From Glaciecola siphonariae (GTDB lineage Bacteria; Pseudomonadota; Gammaproteobacteria; Enterobacterales; Alteromonadaceae), in assembly GCF_042652645.1 (NCBI RefSeq), contig NZ_JBHSGU010000002.1, positions 1,364,001-1,428,000 on the forward strand: DNA of 64,000 nt. The letters run 5' to 3'. This document shows, one piece after another, positions 25,512 through 34,764 of the stretch. Under the pieces are notes generated by a model. It was not told the DNA's origin and did not search any database. It was given only the letters and a program-made list of their open reading frames with translations. Each line of letters starts with the position of its first letter. Within the stretch, counting starts at the first letter, position 1. The translations under genes and the position numbers were made by a program.

Positions 25512-25877
25512 GATGTTCTCCTTTTATCATTAAGTTTTAGTGAAATGCTAGGCTGTAATAACTGTTGCTTGTTTGCATCGCGCAACACATTCAGCCCGTT
25601 TCACTGAAGACAAAAGCAAAAGCTATTCCATCAATTTAATAAAATATTTATCTAGCATTTTCATGCACTTATAATTTACAAAATAGCTAGAGATTAACAA
25701 GATGTGAAATTTATACCGACTAACGTATAAAGCTTTCCGTTTTGTAAGCGGTTTTGTAAGCGGTCTTGTAAATTGTTTTCAAAATAGTTGCGTGAGTAAT
25801 TTAGCTAAAAACGCCAAGGCATGACGTATAATGAGTACGTCGACAGCAAAAATTACAAAAGCTAGGAGCAAGAGCAC
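25512..25877. promoter_or_regulatory. Divergent intergenic region with 12-bp tandem repeats
   Basis: This 366-bp AT-rich gap lies between the YqjD-like operon and the HAD gene. TTTTGTAAGCGG occurs twice in tandem at 25740-25763, followed by a degenerate third copy TCTTGTAAATTG at 25764-25775. The repeats could be operator sites or replication slippage. No gene is visible here. Confidence 0.45.
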
Positions 25878-26528
25878 TTGAGTAAAATACGGATAGACGC
25901 CATCTTATTTGATAAAGACGGTACGATTATAAACAGTGAATTTGCCAATAAAACGGCGTGGATGACCAGCATGACAGAACATGGCGTGGACTTTAGCGAG
26001 GCCGATTACCAAACATTTGTGGGCGTGCCTACGCAAAAGTGCTTTGACATGGCCCGAGACATGCTCCCCAAGGATTTTGATTGGGAGGCGTTTTTCTCTA
26101 CCTTGCGCACCAATATCCGCAAACATTATGACGCGGGCGTTCCATTTAAACCAGGGTTTGAAGATTTTTTCGCTCATATCAAAACGCTGAAGCTGCCTAT
26201 CGGTCTGGTCACATCCGCCGAGCGCAAAGGCACTGAACTGAGCTTTAAGCGCTCAGGGTACTTAACCGACTTTAACACCATCGTAACCATTGAAGACGTT
26301 GACGACCCAAAGCCCGCTCCAGCCCCATATTTACTCGCCTGCAGAAAGCTCAATGTGGCACCCGAGCATACCTTGGTATTTGAAGACTCAAGCGTAGGTT
26401 TACAGTCAGCAATAAGCGCAGGCTGTATTACCGTTGCTATACCTGATTTAGTCGACCTTGATGTTCTAATCAAAAATCAATGCTATCGCGTATTAACTTC
26501 ATTCTCTGATGCCTATGAGTTATTTTAG
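25878..26528 (+). CDS. HAD-superfamily phosphatase (Gph/CbbY-like)
   Basis: This 216-residue cytoplasmic phosphatase has HAD motif I DKDGT (FDKDGTIINSE), motif II in LVTSAERKGTELS, and motifs III/IV in DPKPAPAPYLLACRKL and VFEDSSVGLQSAISAG. A helical cap lies between motifs I and II. Such enzymes hydrolyse phosphoglycolate or sugar phosphates, and the specific substrate cannot be told. The start is TTG 25878, supported by AGGAG at 25864-25868 with a 9-nt spacer and no better ATG nearby. It is followed by smrA on the same strand after 35 bp. Confidence 0.85.
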   Translation: MSKIRIDAILFDKDGTIINSEFANKTAWMTSMTEHGVDFSEADYQTFVGVPTQKCFDMARDMLPKDFDWEAFFSTLRTNIRKHYDAGVPFKPGFEDFFAHIKTLKLPIGLVTSAERKGTELSFKRSGYLTDFNTIVTIEDVDDPKPAPAPYLLACRKLNVAPEHTLVFEDSSVGLQSAISAGCITVAIPDLVDLDVLIKNQCYRVLTSFSDAYELF

Positions 26529-26563
26529 TTGGCAGTGTGCGTTAAACCCAAGGAGTGAGCGCT

Positions 26564-27160
26564 ATGAATAACAGTAGCAAGCAGCGCGATGATGAACTCT
26601 CGTTTTTTGAACAGATGCAAGACGTAAAGCCGCTTAACAATGTAAACAAGGTGCATCTGCCTAACAAAACACCAGAAACGCTTGCCCAGCGATTGAAGCG
26701 AGAAGCCCTCGAAAAACAGATCGCCCTCGACGACAACGGCTTGAGTGTTGAATACGTTAAACCTGTTGAACCACATGATTTCATTACCTACAAACAAGAT
26801 GGTATTCAAGAAGGCGTATACAAGAATTTAAGGTTGGGCAAATACGATATCGACTCGCGTCTAGTGCTCAAGCATTTGAGTTTTGACGATGCTCGCCTAA
26901 CTATATACAGCACACTGAAGGAATCTCACGAACGAGGGGTTCGCTGCGTATTAATTGACCACGGCGTAGGCATTAACAGTAAACCCTTTCCAGCCTTTAT
27001 GAAAAGCTACGTAAACCAATGGCTGCGTGAGATGGAAATGGTAATTGCCTTTCACACCGCCTTAAAACAGCATGGCGGGCTGGGTTCGGTTTACGTGCTT
27101 TTAAAAAAGCACGCTAATCAAAAACTTATCAACCGAGAAAGGCATCAAAAGCGTTTCTAG
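26564..27160 (+). CDS. smrA: Smr-domain protein, SmrA-like DNA endonuclease
   Basis: This protein of 198 residues has an N-terminal acidic part (DDELSFFEQMQDVKPLNNVNK) and a C-terminal Smr domain (about 100-185). The domain reads LVLKHLSFDDARLTIYSTLK, then RCVLIDHGVG, VNQWLREMEMVIAFHTALKQ and HGGLGSVYVLLKK. Smr domains nick or bind nucleic acid. Stand-alone SmrA proteins have been described as nucleases, but the exact role here is uncertain. ATG 26564 is chosen over GTG 26555 because AGGAG at 26551-26555 is 8 nt upstream of the ATG. It converges on purL. Confidence 0.8.
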   Translation: MNNSSKQRDDELSFFEQMQDVKPLNNVNKVHLPNKTPETLAQRLKREALEKQIALDDNGLSVEYVKPVEPHDFITYKQDGIQEGVYKNLRLGKYDIDSRLVLKHLSFDDARLTIYSTLKESHERGVRCVLIDHGVGINSKPFPAFMKSYVNQWLREMEMVIAFHTALKQHGGLGSVYVLLKKHANQKLINRERHQKRF

Positions 27161-27189
27161 CCTGCTTGCAAAATGTCAAAACAGGCTAG
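27157..27189. terminator. Hairpin between convergent smrA and purL
   Basis: CTAGCCTG at 27157-27164 pairs perfectly with CAGGCTAG at 27182-27189 across a 17-nt loop, overlapping the smrA stop. It has no strong uridine run. It is placed where a two-way transcription end between converging genes would be expected. Confidence 0.4.
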
Positions 27190-27219
27190 AGTCTGTTGAT
27201 CTTTGCTGTATGAATTTTG

Positions 27220-30200
27220 TTATCCCACGTATTTGCGTGCGTTTCTAAACATACGCATCCACGGGCTATCCTCTTGCCAGTGCGCTGGACGCCATGAGTT
27301 TGTTACTGCCCTGAATACACGCTCTGGGTGAGGCATCATTATTGTGACGCGACCGTCTTCTGAGTTCAAACCTGTTATGCCCATAGGCGAGCCATTAGGA
27401 TTTGCTGGATAGCGCTCGGTAGGCTTTCCGTAGTTGTCTACATAGCGCAGCGCCACTTGATTTGCGCTTTGCAGTTGATTGAGCTGCTGAGAATGAGAAA
27501 ACTCAGCGCGCCCCTCACCATGCGACACTGCAATGGGCATGCGGGAGCCCTGCATATTAGCGAAGAAAACCGAGGGTGATTCAAGCACTTCTACCATGGC
27601 GAAGCGAGCTTCGAAACGTTCAGAGGCGTTGTTAACAAAATGAGGCCAATTGGCTGCCCCAGGTATCAGTGACTTTAGGTTTGAAAGCATCTGACAGCCG
27701 TTACATACGCCAAGAGAGAAGGTTGATTTGCGCTCAAAGAACTCGGCAAATTGCTTAGCCAGAGCGTTTGAATAAAGTATCGACTTCGCCCAGCCTTCGC
27801 CCGCGCCTAACACATCGCCATAGCTAAATCCGCCGCATGCGACCAAGCCATTAAAGGCTGATAAGTGTTTTCTGCCGCTAGCTAAATCGCTCATATGGAC
27901 GTCGACAGCTTCAAAACCGGCTCGATGAAACGCAGCAGCCATCTCAACATGAGAGTTCACGCCTTGCTCACGTAAAATCGCTAGCTTTGGTTTCACGCCT
28001 TTAATAATGAACGGTGCAGCAACATCTTCATTAATATCAAAGCTCAAGTGTGCGTGCAAACCTGGGTCTGCTGCGTCTTGCTTTGCTTCATGCTCTTGCT
28101 TCGCGCATTCAGGATTATCGCGTAGCTGCTGCATCGCAAATGTCGTTGAGGCCCACAGCGAACGCAAATGCGTGCGAGATTGACTCAAAATGGTCTTACC
28201 ATTGTGGGCTATCTCAATGCGATCTGTTTGATTAAGTGCCGCTACTTCATGGAAACACTCGCCCAAGTTAAATTCATGCAATATGCTCTGCACACTGCCA
28301 ATATGTTCCTGACTCACCTGCAATACCGCGCCTAGCTCTTCATTAAACAGACTTGCGTTACTGTTGTCACCCAGCGCGCTTATGTCGATGCTTAAACCGG
28401 TTTTTCCAGCAAATGCCATTTCCACCAAACTGGTAAATAAACCGCCATCTGAACGGTCGTGGTAGGCATCCAAAAGCCCTTGTTGGAGCATCTTTTGGAC
28501 GGCATTAAAAAATGCGAGTAAATCTGCTGCACTGTCCACATCGGGCGCTTCGTTACCCAAGGCTGAATAAACCTGTGCCAAGCATGAACCGCCTAGGCGC
28601 TGCTTACCTCTTGATATATCGAGCAAATATAATTTTGAATCGAGATTAGGTGCCAACTCTGGCGTAAGCGTTTTTCGCACGTCTTTCACCGCGCCAAAAC
28701 CAGTGATCACAAGTGACAACGGGGCGGTTACTGATTTATCTTCAGTTTTACCGTCTGTACTTTGTTGCCAAGCGGTTTTCATAGACATTGAGTCTTTACC
28801 CACAGGAATAGCGATCCCCAATGCCGGACAAAGCTCCTCACCCACCGCTTTTACTGCTTCATAAAGACCGGCGTCCTCACCGGGGTGACCCGCGGCGGCC
28901 ATCCAGTTTGCTGAAAGTTTGATGCGTTTTATGTCACCAATGTTTGCCGCGGCGATATTAGTCAGGGTCTCGCCTACCGCTAATCGCGCCGATGCCGCGT
29001 AATTAATAAGCGCAACGGGCGTGCGCTCTCCCATCGCCATCGCTTCGCCTTGATAGGAATCAAACGCAGATGTGGTCACAGCCACGTCGGCCACGGGCAC
29101 TTGCCACGGTCCTACCATTTGGTCACGCGCAACCATACCGGTGACGCTTCTGTCGCCAATGGTTATTAAAAAGGTTTTTTCTGCAATAGTAGGCAACTGT
29201 AGTAAACGTTCTGCCGCTTCAAGTGTATCTAGGGTAGATGCATCAAAATCATCACCAATAGACTGCGTGCTAACAACATCTCTGTGCATTTTTGGTGGCT
29301 TACCAAGCAAAACGTCAAGCGGCATGTCAATAGGCTTGTTGCCAAACAAGCGGTCGCTTAAGGTAAGATGCTGCTCACGCGTTGCCTCACCAACAACGGC
29401 GAAAGGCGCTCGCTCGCGCTCACAAATGTCAGTGAATACTGCCATGTTTTCAGGTGCAACAGACAAGACGTAGCGCTCTTGTGATTCATTACACCAAATT
29501 TCTAGCGGCGATAAACCCGGTTCGTCGCAGTTGATATTGCGAATTTCAAATATCCCGCCGCGTCCGCCATCGTTGACCAACTCAGGGAAGGCGTTTGACA
29601 ATCCGCCTGCGCCTACGTCGTGAATAAACTGAATGGGATTGCTATCACCCATCTGCCAGCAGCGGTCAATTACCTCTTGGCATCTACGCTCCATTTCTGG
29701 ATTTTCGCGCTGTACAGAAGCAAAATCTAAATCAGCGCTGCTTTGACCGGAGGTCACCGATGACGCCGCACCGCCGCCCAAGCCAATATTCATGGCAGGT
29801 CCACCGAGCGCAATCAATTTAGCACCTACGGTGATTTCACCCTTTTCAATGTGCTCGCGCTTGATGTTACCGAGACCGCCGGCAAGCATAATGGGCTTAT
29901 GATACCCACGGACTTCTTGCCCGTTAAAGCTATTAACTCGCTGCTCGTAAGTTCGAAAATAACCTAATATATTGGGCCGACCAAACTCATTGTTAAACGC
30001 CGCGCCGCCTAAGGGGCCATGGATCATAATATCTAGGGCATCAACAATACGTTCGGGCTTACCATAGGCCTGTTCCCAAGGTTGCTCTGCATCGGGAAGG
30101 CGTAAATTAGATACGGTAAAACCCACTAATCCCGCTTTAGGTTTAGACCCTCTGCCGGTGGCACCCTCATCGCGAATTTCCCCGCCCGAACCTGTGGCGG

Positions 30201-31152
30201 CGCCAGGAAATGGCGATATTGCTGTAGGATGATTGTGTGTTTCAACCTTCATCAGTATATCGATGGGCTGGTGATGGTAGTCGTAACTATCGTCGTGAGA
30301 ATGAGGATAAAAACGCCCTGCGTCCCATCCTTCCATTACCGCTGCATTATCTTTATAAGCTGAAAATACAAACTCGGGCGTATGCTCAAAGGTATTTTTA
30401 ATCATCTTAAACAGAGACTTTTCTTGGACTTTGCCATCAATTGTCCAGTCTGCGTTAAAGATTTTATGGCGACAATGCTCTGAGTTTGCTTGAGCAAACA
30501 TGTACAGTTCAATGTCGTTAGGATTTCGCCCTAGCTTTAAAAAACTCTCAAGCAAATAATCAATTTCGTCATCCGCTAAGGCTAAACCTAACTGTTGATT
30601 GGCTGCTTCTAGCGCTGCTTTGCCTTCGCTAAGTACATCTATTTGGGTAAAGGGTTTAGCTTGGGTCTGGGTAAAGAGCGCTTCGGCTTGCTCGGTTGAA
30701 TAAAAAATGCTCTGGGTCATTCTGTCATGAATAAGTGGTAGCAGAACGTCCAACGCTTTTTGTTTGTGAGCTTGTTCACTCTCACCTGCAGAATCACCTT
30801 CCAGCTCAAAGTAATACGCAACGGCGCGTTCGATACGCTTTATTTGTGTTAAACCACAGTTTGCCGCGATATCGCTCGCCTTACTCGACCATGGCGAAAT
30901 GGTGCCAGGGCGAGGCACAACTAAAACATCAGGCGTCAGCTCGTGCGTATTATCGTAGGCAGGTCCGTAGGTGAGTAACTTGTTTAGTACTTCGGTTTCT
31001 TGCTCGCTGAACGCAGCGTTATCGTGGCAGTCAACAAAATGCACATAGCTAGCGCTGATATCACGCAACTCGAGTCCATTTTGTTTGCATTGTTTTATGA
31101 GTTTTTGCTGATTGAAGCCGGAAAGTGCAGAAGAGCCAAACAAGGTGAGCAT
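27220..31152 (-). CDS. purL: Phosphoribosylformylglycinamidine synthase
   Basis: This large single-chain PurL (1310 residues) makes formylglycinamidine ribonucleotide from FGAR, glutamine and ATP in de novo purine synthesis. The synthetase part has HNHPTAISPFPGAATGSGGE, and the glutaminase part has GGFSYGDVLGAGEGWAKSIL. The glutaminase cysteine is in GVCNGCQML and the matching HPE is in MMPHPERVF. ATG 31152 is chosen over the TTG at 31158. The divergence from mltF, with tadA beyond it, is the same neighbourhood as in E. coli and supports both calls. Confidence 0.97.
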   Translation of the reverse strand: MLTLFGSSALSGFNQQKLIKQCKQNGLELRDISASYVHFVDCHDNAAFSEQETEVLNKLLTYGPAYDNTHELTPDVLVVPRPGTISPWSSKASDIAANCGLTQIKRIERAVAYYFELEGDSAGESEQAHKQKALDVLLPLIHDRMTQSIFYSTEQAEALFTQTQAKPFTQIDVLSEGKAALEAANQQLGLALADDEIDYLLESFLKLGRNPNDIELYMFAQANSEHCRHKIFNADWTIDGKVQEKSLFKMIKNTFEHTPEFVFSAYKDNAAVMEGWDAGRFYPHSHDDSYDYHHQPIDILMKVETHNHPTAISPFPGAATGSGGEIRDEGATGRGSKPKAGLVGFTVSNLRLPDAEQPWEQAYGKPERIVDALDIMIHGPLGGAAFNNEFGRPNILGYFRTYEQRVNSFNGQEVRGYHKPIMLAGGLGNIKREHIEKGEITVGAKLIALGGPAMNIGLGGGAASSVTSGQSSADLDFASVQRENPEMERRCQEVIDRCWQMGDSNPIQFIHDVGAGGLSNAFPELVNDGGRGGIFEIRNINCDEPGLSPLEIWCNESQERYVLSVAPENMAVFTDICERERAPFAVVGEATREQHLTLSDRLFGNKPIDMPLDVLLGKPPKMHRDVVSTQSIGDDFDASTLDTLEAAERLLQLPTIAEKTFLITIGDRSVTGMVARDQMVGPWQVPVADVAVTTSAFDSYQGEAMAMGERTPVALINYAASARLAVGETLTNIAAANIGDIKRIKLSANWMAAAGHPGEDAGLYEAVKAVGEELCPALGIAIPVGKDSMSMKTAWQQSTDGKTEDKSVTAPLSLVITGFGAVKDVRKTLTPELAPNLDSKLYLLDISRGKQRLGGSCLAQVYSALGNEAPDVDSAADLLAFFNAVQKMLQQGLLDAYHDRSDGGLFTSLVEMAFAGKTGLSIDISALGDNSNASLFNEELGAVLQVSQEHIGSVQSILHEFNLGECFHEVAALNQTDRIEIAHNGKTILSQSRTHLRSLWASTTFAMQQLRDNPECAKQEHEAKQDAADPGLHAHLSFDINEDVAAPFIIKGVKPKLAILREQGVNSHVEMAAAFHRAGFEAVDVHMSDLASGRKHLSAFNGLVACGGFSYGDVLGAGEGWAKSILYSNALAKQFAEFFERKSTFSLGVCNGCQMLSNLKSLIPGAANWPHFVNNASERFEARFAMVEVLESPSVFFANMQGSRMPIAVSHGEGRAEFSHSQQLNQLQSANQVALRYVDNYGKPTERYPANPNGSPMGITGLNSEDGRVTIMMPHPERVFRAVTNSWRPAHWQEDSPWMRMFRNARKYVG

Positions 31153-31305
31153 AGACAAGGTCCATATTACAAGAGCGATAGCTGAAAACAGCTGTAAAAA
31201 GTTTGGGAATTATAGTGGAATACGGCCTGTTTGATAAGTCATTAAATAGGCTATTTACGGTTTTTTGAAATCCTAGGCTGGATTAAATCTTAGCTTTTGT
31301 TCACA

Positions 31306-32826
31306 ATGCCTAACATGAAATCTGATCAAGCGTTTTTGCGCAAAATGTTCGCACCTATACTTCTTCTATGCCGCGCGGCGCTTGCGGCAGGCTTGCTTGT
31401 TTTGCTGGTAAGCTGCTCGCCTTACACCAATGACTCAACACTAGGCCGCATTTTAGAGGATGGCGCGCTAAAAGTGGGGTCAATCTATGGACGCACTACC
31501 TATTATTATGGGGCAACGTCTGCAGAGGGTTTTGAATACGAATTAGCCAAGGGTTTCGCCGATTATTTAGGCGTAAAACTCGAAGTCTATCCCTACTATG
31601 ATTTTAGACAAGTGGTCGCACAGCTTGACGCAAACCGGCTAGATTTAGTGGCTGCTAACATCACCATGACCGAGCAGCGCAAGAAAAAATACAAGTTTGG
31701 TCCTGCCTATCAAAACCTAAATTTTGAATTAGTGTACCGCAAGGGTAAAAACCGCCCGCGCGACATTGAACAGCTTGAGGGCGACTTAACCATCATCGCA
31801 AACGATCTTTACCGCGAACCCCTTGTAGAAGCTGTGGGAGACAGAAAGCAGATAAGCTGGAATGAAACGAGCGACAAAGATATTGAAGAGCTACTTGAGA
31901 TGGTGTCTAACGACGAACTTGACTACACCATATCCGACTCGAACATTTTGGCGGTGGCTAGACGACGTTTTCCCAATCTAGGTATTGGCTTTTCGGTCAC
32001 CGACACGTTGCAAATTGCATGGCTACTGAACAAACAAACCGATGATTCTTTGCGCGCCGCCTTGCTTGAATATTTTGGGAGCATGCAGCGTAGCGGACAG
32101 TTAGCGGTATTAGAAGATAAATACTTCGGTCACGTTCGCAAGTTCGATTTTGTGGATACTAGAGCCTTCATGCGCGCAGTCACCAATACGCTACCTAAGT
32201 ATCGAGACATGTTTGAGGCACATGCCGGCGACCTCGACTGGCGACTTATTGCCGCAATGGCCTATCAGGAAAGTCACTGGGACCCCAAAGCAAAGTCACC
32301 CACCGGGGTTAGGGGCATGATGATGTTAACTCGTGGTACTGCCAAAGACATGGGCGTAACTAAGCGCACTGACGCTGAACAAAGCATTAGCGGAGGCGCT
32401 CGCTATTTTAGTAGCCTACTTAGACGCATCCCTGCTCGCATTCAGGAGCCCGATAAAATTTGGATTGCCATGGCCGCATATAATGTAGGTTTGGGACATC
32501 TAGAAGACGCTAGACGAATCACCGAAGCACAAGGTTATAATCCTGATTTGTGGATTGACGTTAAAAAACATCTTCCTCTTTTGCGGCAAAAACGTTTTTA
32601 CCAAAACACGCGCTATGGTTACGCCAGAGGCGATGAAGCCGTTAATTATGTTGAAAATATACGGCGCTACTACGACAGCCTTGTGTGGCTCGAACAGCAA
32701 GAAAGTCTTCCAGACCTAATGCAAGAAGAACAGCCACCAAGCCCTGTCGAGGATGAAGCGTCTCCACTGGAAGAAGACTTAGACGCACCGGCCGAGCAGG
32801 ATGAGCAGCCAATGCCGCAAAACTAG
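31306..32826 (+). CDS. mltF: Membrane-bound lytic murein transglycosylase F
   Basis: This lipoprotein of 506 residues has the lipobox LVSC in VLLVSCSPYTN. An extracellular solute-binding-like domain (about 40-270, with VKLEVYPYYDFRQVVAQLDA) precedes an SLT transglycosylase domain (about 290-450). The catalytic glutamate is in MAYQESHWDPKAKSPTGVRG, with AMAAYNVGLGHLEDARRI as a second family mark. It cleaves peptidoglycan glycan strands with anhydromuramyl formation at the outer membrane. The last 35 residues are an acidic, proline-rich tail. The start is uncertain among TTG 31297, ATG 31306 and ATG 31315, as none has a strong ribosome-binding site. Confidence 0.93.
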   Translation: MPNMKSDQAFLRKMFAPILLLCRAALAAGLLVLLVSCSPYTNDSTLGRILEDGALKVGSIYGRTTYYYGATSAEGFEYELAKGFADYLGVKLEVYPYYDFRQVVAQLDANRLDLVAANITMTEQRKKKYKFGPAYQNLNFELVYRKGKNRPRDIEQLEGDLTIIANDLYREPLVEAVGDRKQISWNETSDKDIEELLEMVSNDELDYTISDSNILAVARRRFPNLGIGFSVTDTLQIAWLLNKQTDDSLRAALLEYFGSMQRSGQLAVLEDKYFGHVRKFDFVDTRAFMRAVTNTLPKYRDMFEAHAGDLDWRLIAAMAYQESHWDPKAKSPTGVRGMMMLTRGTAKDMGVTKRTDAEQSISGGARYFSSLLRRIPARIQEPDKIWIAMAAYNVGLGHLEDARRITEAQGYNPDLWIDVKKHLPLLRQKRFYQNTRYGYARGDEAVNYVENIRRYYDSLVWLEQQESLPDLMQEEQPPSPVEDEASPLEEDLDAPAEQDEQPMPQN

Positions 32827-33256
32827 CCGTAGCAGTAGCAGAACCAACACCTGTCGCACCCCAGCGATTGCCATTTAGTCTGAACGCCTAAATTTTAGCG
32901 ATAGAGCACCGCACGCAAACTTTACAGTCTGCCCAATACTAAAGTCTCGACTAAAGTGAACCATTGCTCTGGCAATTGTCATATATATTCACGTAACTGT
33001 AATAGTCTTGGTGCTTTAATTGCATATAATTTAACTGTGTATGCTCTTTGTGCATGTGGAAGCGTCTAAAAAGCTAGGCAAAGCAGGCGGTAAAAGCAAA
33101 AAGTGGACGTAAATGCCAGTAAAGCGGGTCAGTATTGTGACACATTACTTGTTTACTGGCCTTAGTATGATATAAACGCCGACCGCGCAAAATAGAGTCG
33201 GTGCTTATTAAGCAAAACATCCTGTTAAGTCGATACATTGATAAGGCAGAATTAAA
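32827..33256. other. Intergenic region between mltF and a small basic gene
   Basis: This 430-bp stretch has no convincing gene. Near its right end TTGTTT followed by TATAAA at roughly 33150-33175 could be a sigma70-type promoter for the small gene at 33257. A minus-strand frame at 33074-33286 has an implausible translation. No intrinsic terminator is evident after mltF. Confidence 0.4.
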
Positions 33257-33409
33257 ATGAGAAAAAATAAATTTATGAAACGACATAGAAGTGTAAAAAG
33301 TAATACCAAGCGTCGAGTGATGCTAAAAAAAATCCATCAGCGCGTGCTGCTCAGACGCAAACAGTTTGCAATGTTTGAAATAGAAAACGACTTTAGGGAG
33401 GCCTGTTAA
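33257..33409 (+). CDS. Small basic protein, 50 residues
   Basis: ATG 33257 opens a 50-residue frame ending at TAA 33407-33409, with AAGG about 10 nt upstream. The product begins MRKNKFMKRHRSVKSNTKRR and continues VMLKKIHQRVLLRRKQFAMF. It is strongly basic with an acidic last few residues (EIENDFREAC). The composition suggests nucleic-acid or ribosome contact. It does not match a family recognised by eye, though it is similar in style to small basic proteins annotated as hypothetical in gammaproteobacteria. It converges on tadA with 21 bp between the stops. Confidence 0.55.
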   Translation: MRKNKFMKRHRSVKSNTKRRVMLKKIHQRVLLRRKQFAMFEIENDFREAC

Positions 33410-33430
33410 ATTGAGCTGTCAAAGCCGCTG

Positions 33431-34009
33431 TTAACATTCCCCCTTCTTCAAGGCTTTCTTTTTAGCTCTTCGCAAACGAAAAAACTCTGACAACATCAGT
33501 GAGCACTCCTCAGTAAGGACGCCCGAACTAAGCTTTATTTGGTGATTGAGTCGAGCATCTTGCACAATATTACTAATACTGCCGCAGGCACCTGTTTTTG
33601 CGTCTTTTGCGCCAAACACTAAACGGTCAATGCGAGCATGTACAAGTAAGCCTGCACACATGGAACATGGCTCTAAAGTCACATACAAAGTGGTGCCGGG
33701 AAGACGATAGTTTCCCAGAGCCATGGTGCCTTGCTTAATAGCGAGCATTTCTGCATGGGCTGAGGGGTCGAGTTTGGTAATACTCTGATTACGCCCCCAA
33801 GCTATAATTTCATCGTTGTACACCAACACAGCGCCAACGGGTATTTCTCCCTCATCCGCCGCCAACTTCGCCTGCTCTATGGCGTGACGCATCATTTGAT
33901 TGTCGAATTCAGTCACTTGCGTGTCGGATGATTCTGCGCTCGCGGCACGCGAGGCCTCGCTCGACTTTGCTACGTGACTTTCATAAGTTAACCTGTCTTT
34001 TTTACACAT
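33431..34009 (-). CDS. tadA: tRNA-specific adenosine deaminase
   Basis: This enzyme deaminates the wobble adenosine of tRNA-Arg(ACG) to inosine. The zinc site is visible as HAEMLAI (His plus catalytic Glu) and PCSMC (two Cys), inside a typical cytidine-deaminase fold (EGEIPVGAVLVYNDEIIAWG). From ATG 34009 it has 192 residues. The enzyme core begins only about residue 38, so the first part is a Ser/Ala-rich extension. ATG 33898 would give a core-only protein of about 155 residues. The TTG at 34042 is less likely. The position beyond mltF/purL matches the E. coli neighbourhood. Confidence 0.92.
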   Translation of the reverse strand: MCKKDRLTYESHVAKSSEASRAASAESSDTQVTEFDNQMMRHAIEQAKLAADEGEIPVGAVLVYNDEIIAWGRNQSITKLDPSAHAEMLAIKQGTMALGNYRLPGTTLYVTLEPCSMCAGLLVHARIDRLVFGAKDAKTGACGSISNIVQDARLNHQIKLSSGVLTEECSLMLSEFFRLRRAKKKALKKGEC

Positions 34010-34097
34010 AAACGCGCATTCAAATCTCAAGTATTTAGGCAAATGTTATCATGCATGTGGCTACATAAGGAGGTTTTGGTGAATTTGCTCATAACGC

Positions 34098-34259
34098 TTA
34101 TACCGCATCGCCTTTACCTCGCACGGCCTCAATAAGCTCCCTACAAAAACGATATTTATCAGTTCTGTCAGCAGAGAATGCGCAGAAAAGGGCATAGTAT
34201 GAGTACAGCCAGAGTATATTGAGATAAACAGCTAATAGTTGGTCAGTTTGGCTAAACAT
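34098..34259 (-). CDS. Candidate small protein, 53 residues, upstream of tadA
   Basis: ATG 34259 to TAA 34098 encodes 53 residues. The N-terminal half is hydrophobic (LLAVYLNILWLYSYYALFCA) and is followed by a charged helix-like tail (DRTDKYRFCRELIEAVRGKG). It lies on the tadA strand, 88 bp before the tadA start. No good ribosome-binding site precedes the ATG, which is the main weakness. It may be a real small membrane protein or the remnant of one. Confidence 0.35.
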   Translation of the reverse strand: MFSQTDQLLAVYLNILWLYSYYALFCAFSADRTDKYRFCRELIEAVRGKGDAV

Positions 34260-34527
34260 TCAGTTTCGTCTTAACAACGCTATTAATATATCTTATAAAT
34301 TTCAGACACTTACATTTTGGCAGTGTGCTTGCATTTGCGTTTAAACATGCGGCCAAATAAAACACTTAACTGTTGCTAAAGGCTGAAAGTGAAGCCCATT
34401 ACTTTTGACCTATAGAGCTTGATTAATAATTTTGCTCTAATGATAACTGCCGAAGGTCGCTTAACTGGTCGCATTTATAAAAGAAACAAATCTGCACATC
34501 GATGCTTAAAATAAAAAAGGAAAGAAC
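34260..34527. other. Intergenic region with no recognised feature
   Basis: This AT-rich 268-bp stretch precedes the PspB-like small gene and probably holds its promoter. No gene, hairpin terminator or repeat was recognised. Confidence 0.4.
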
Positions 34528-34764
34528 ATGAATTTAACTGCCATCATCATCATCGCCATTATTTGCTCAATGATAGTGAGCATCGTAAACACTGTTAAAT
34601 CGGGAAACGAGTCAAAAAAACGCACTAAAAACCTGATAGATGAACATGACCAAGCAGTTAATGAGAAGCTAAGCGCCATGCAGCAGCGCATTGAAGTGCT
34701 CGAAAAAATCGTTACCGACGATAAATACACCTTGAATAAAGAATTTTCGAATTTAAGAGACTAG
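34528..34764 (+). CDS. Small membrane protein with coiled coil, PspB-like
   Basis: This 78-residue protein has one N-terminal membrane helix (LTAIIIIAIICSMIVSIVNT) followed by a charged coiled coil (NEKLSAMQQRIEVLEKIVTD). The layout resembles phage-shock protein B and related short envelope proteins of Alteromonadales. The segment RIEVLEKIVTDDKYTLNKEF is the most family-like part. PspA and PspC genes are not adjacent, so the PspB name is only structural. AAAGGAAAGAAC before the ATG is a good ribosome-binding site. Confidence 0.65.
   Translation: MNLTAIIIIAIICSMIVSIVNTVKSGNESKKRTKNLIDEHDQAVNEKLSAMQQRIEVLEKIVTDDKYTLNKEFSNLRD

Noticed and set aside
25740..25775. Short repeats as a CRISPR array
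   Set aside because: Units are 12 bp, directly adjacent without spacers, and no cas genes are in the window.
33074..33286. 70-residue minus-strand frame in the mltF-tadA gap
   Set aside because: There is no ribosome-binding site, the residue mix is unlikely, and it overlaps the better-supported small gene on the plus strand.
34079..34135. Perfect AAGGAGG followed by GTG and 18 codons
   Set aside because: The product is only 18 residues without recognisable features. It is kept only as a note beside the opposing small frame.
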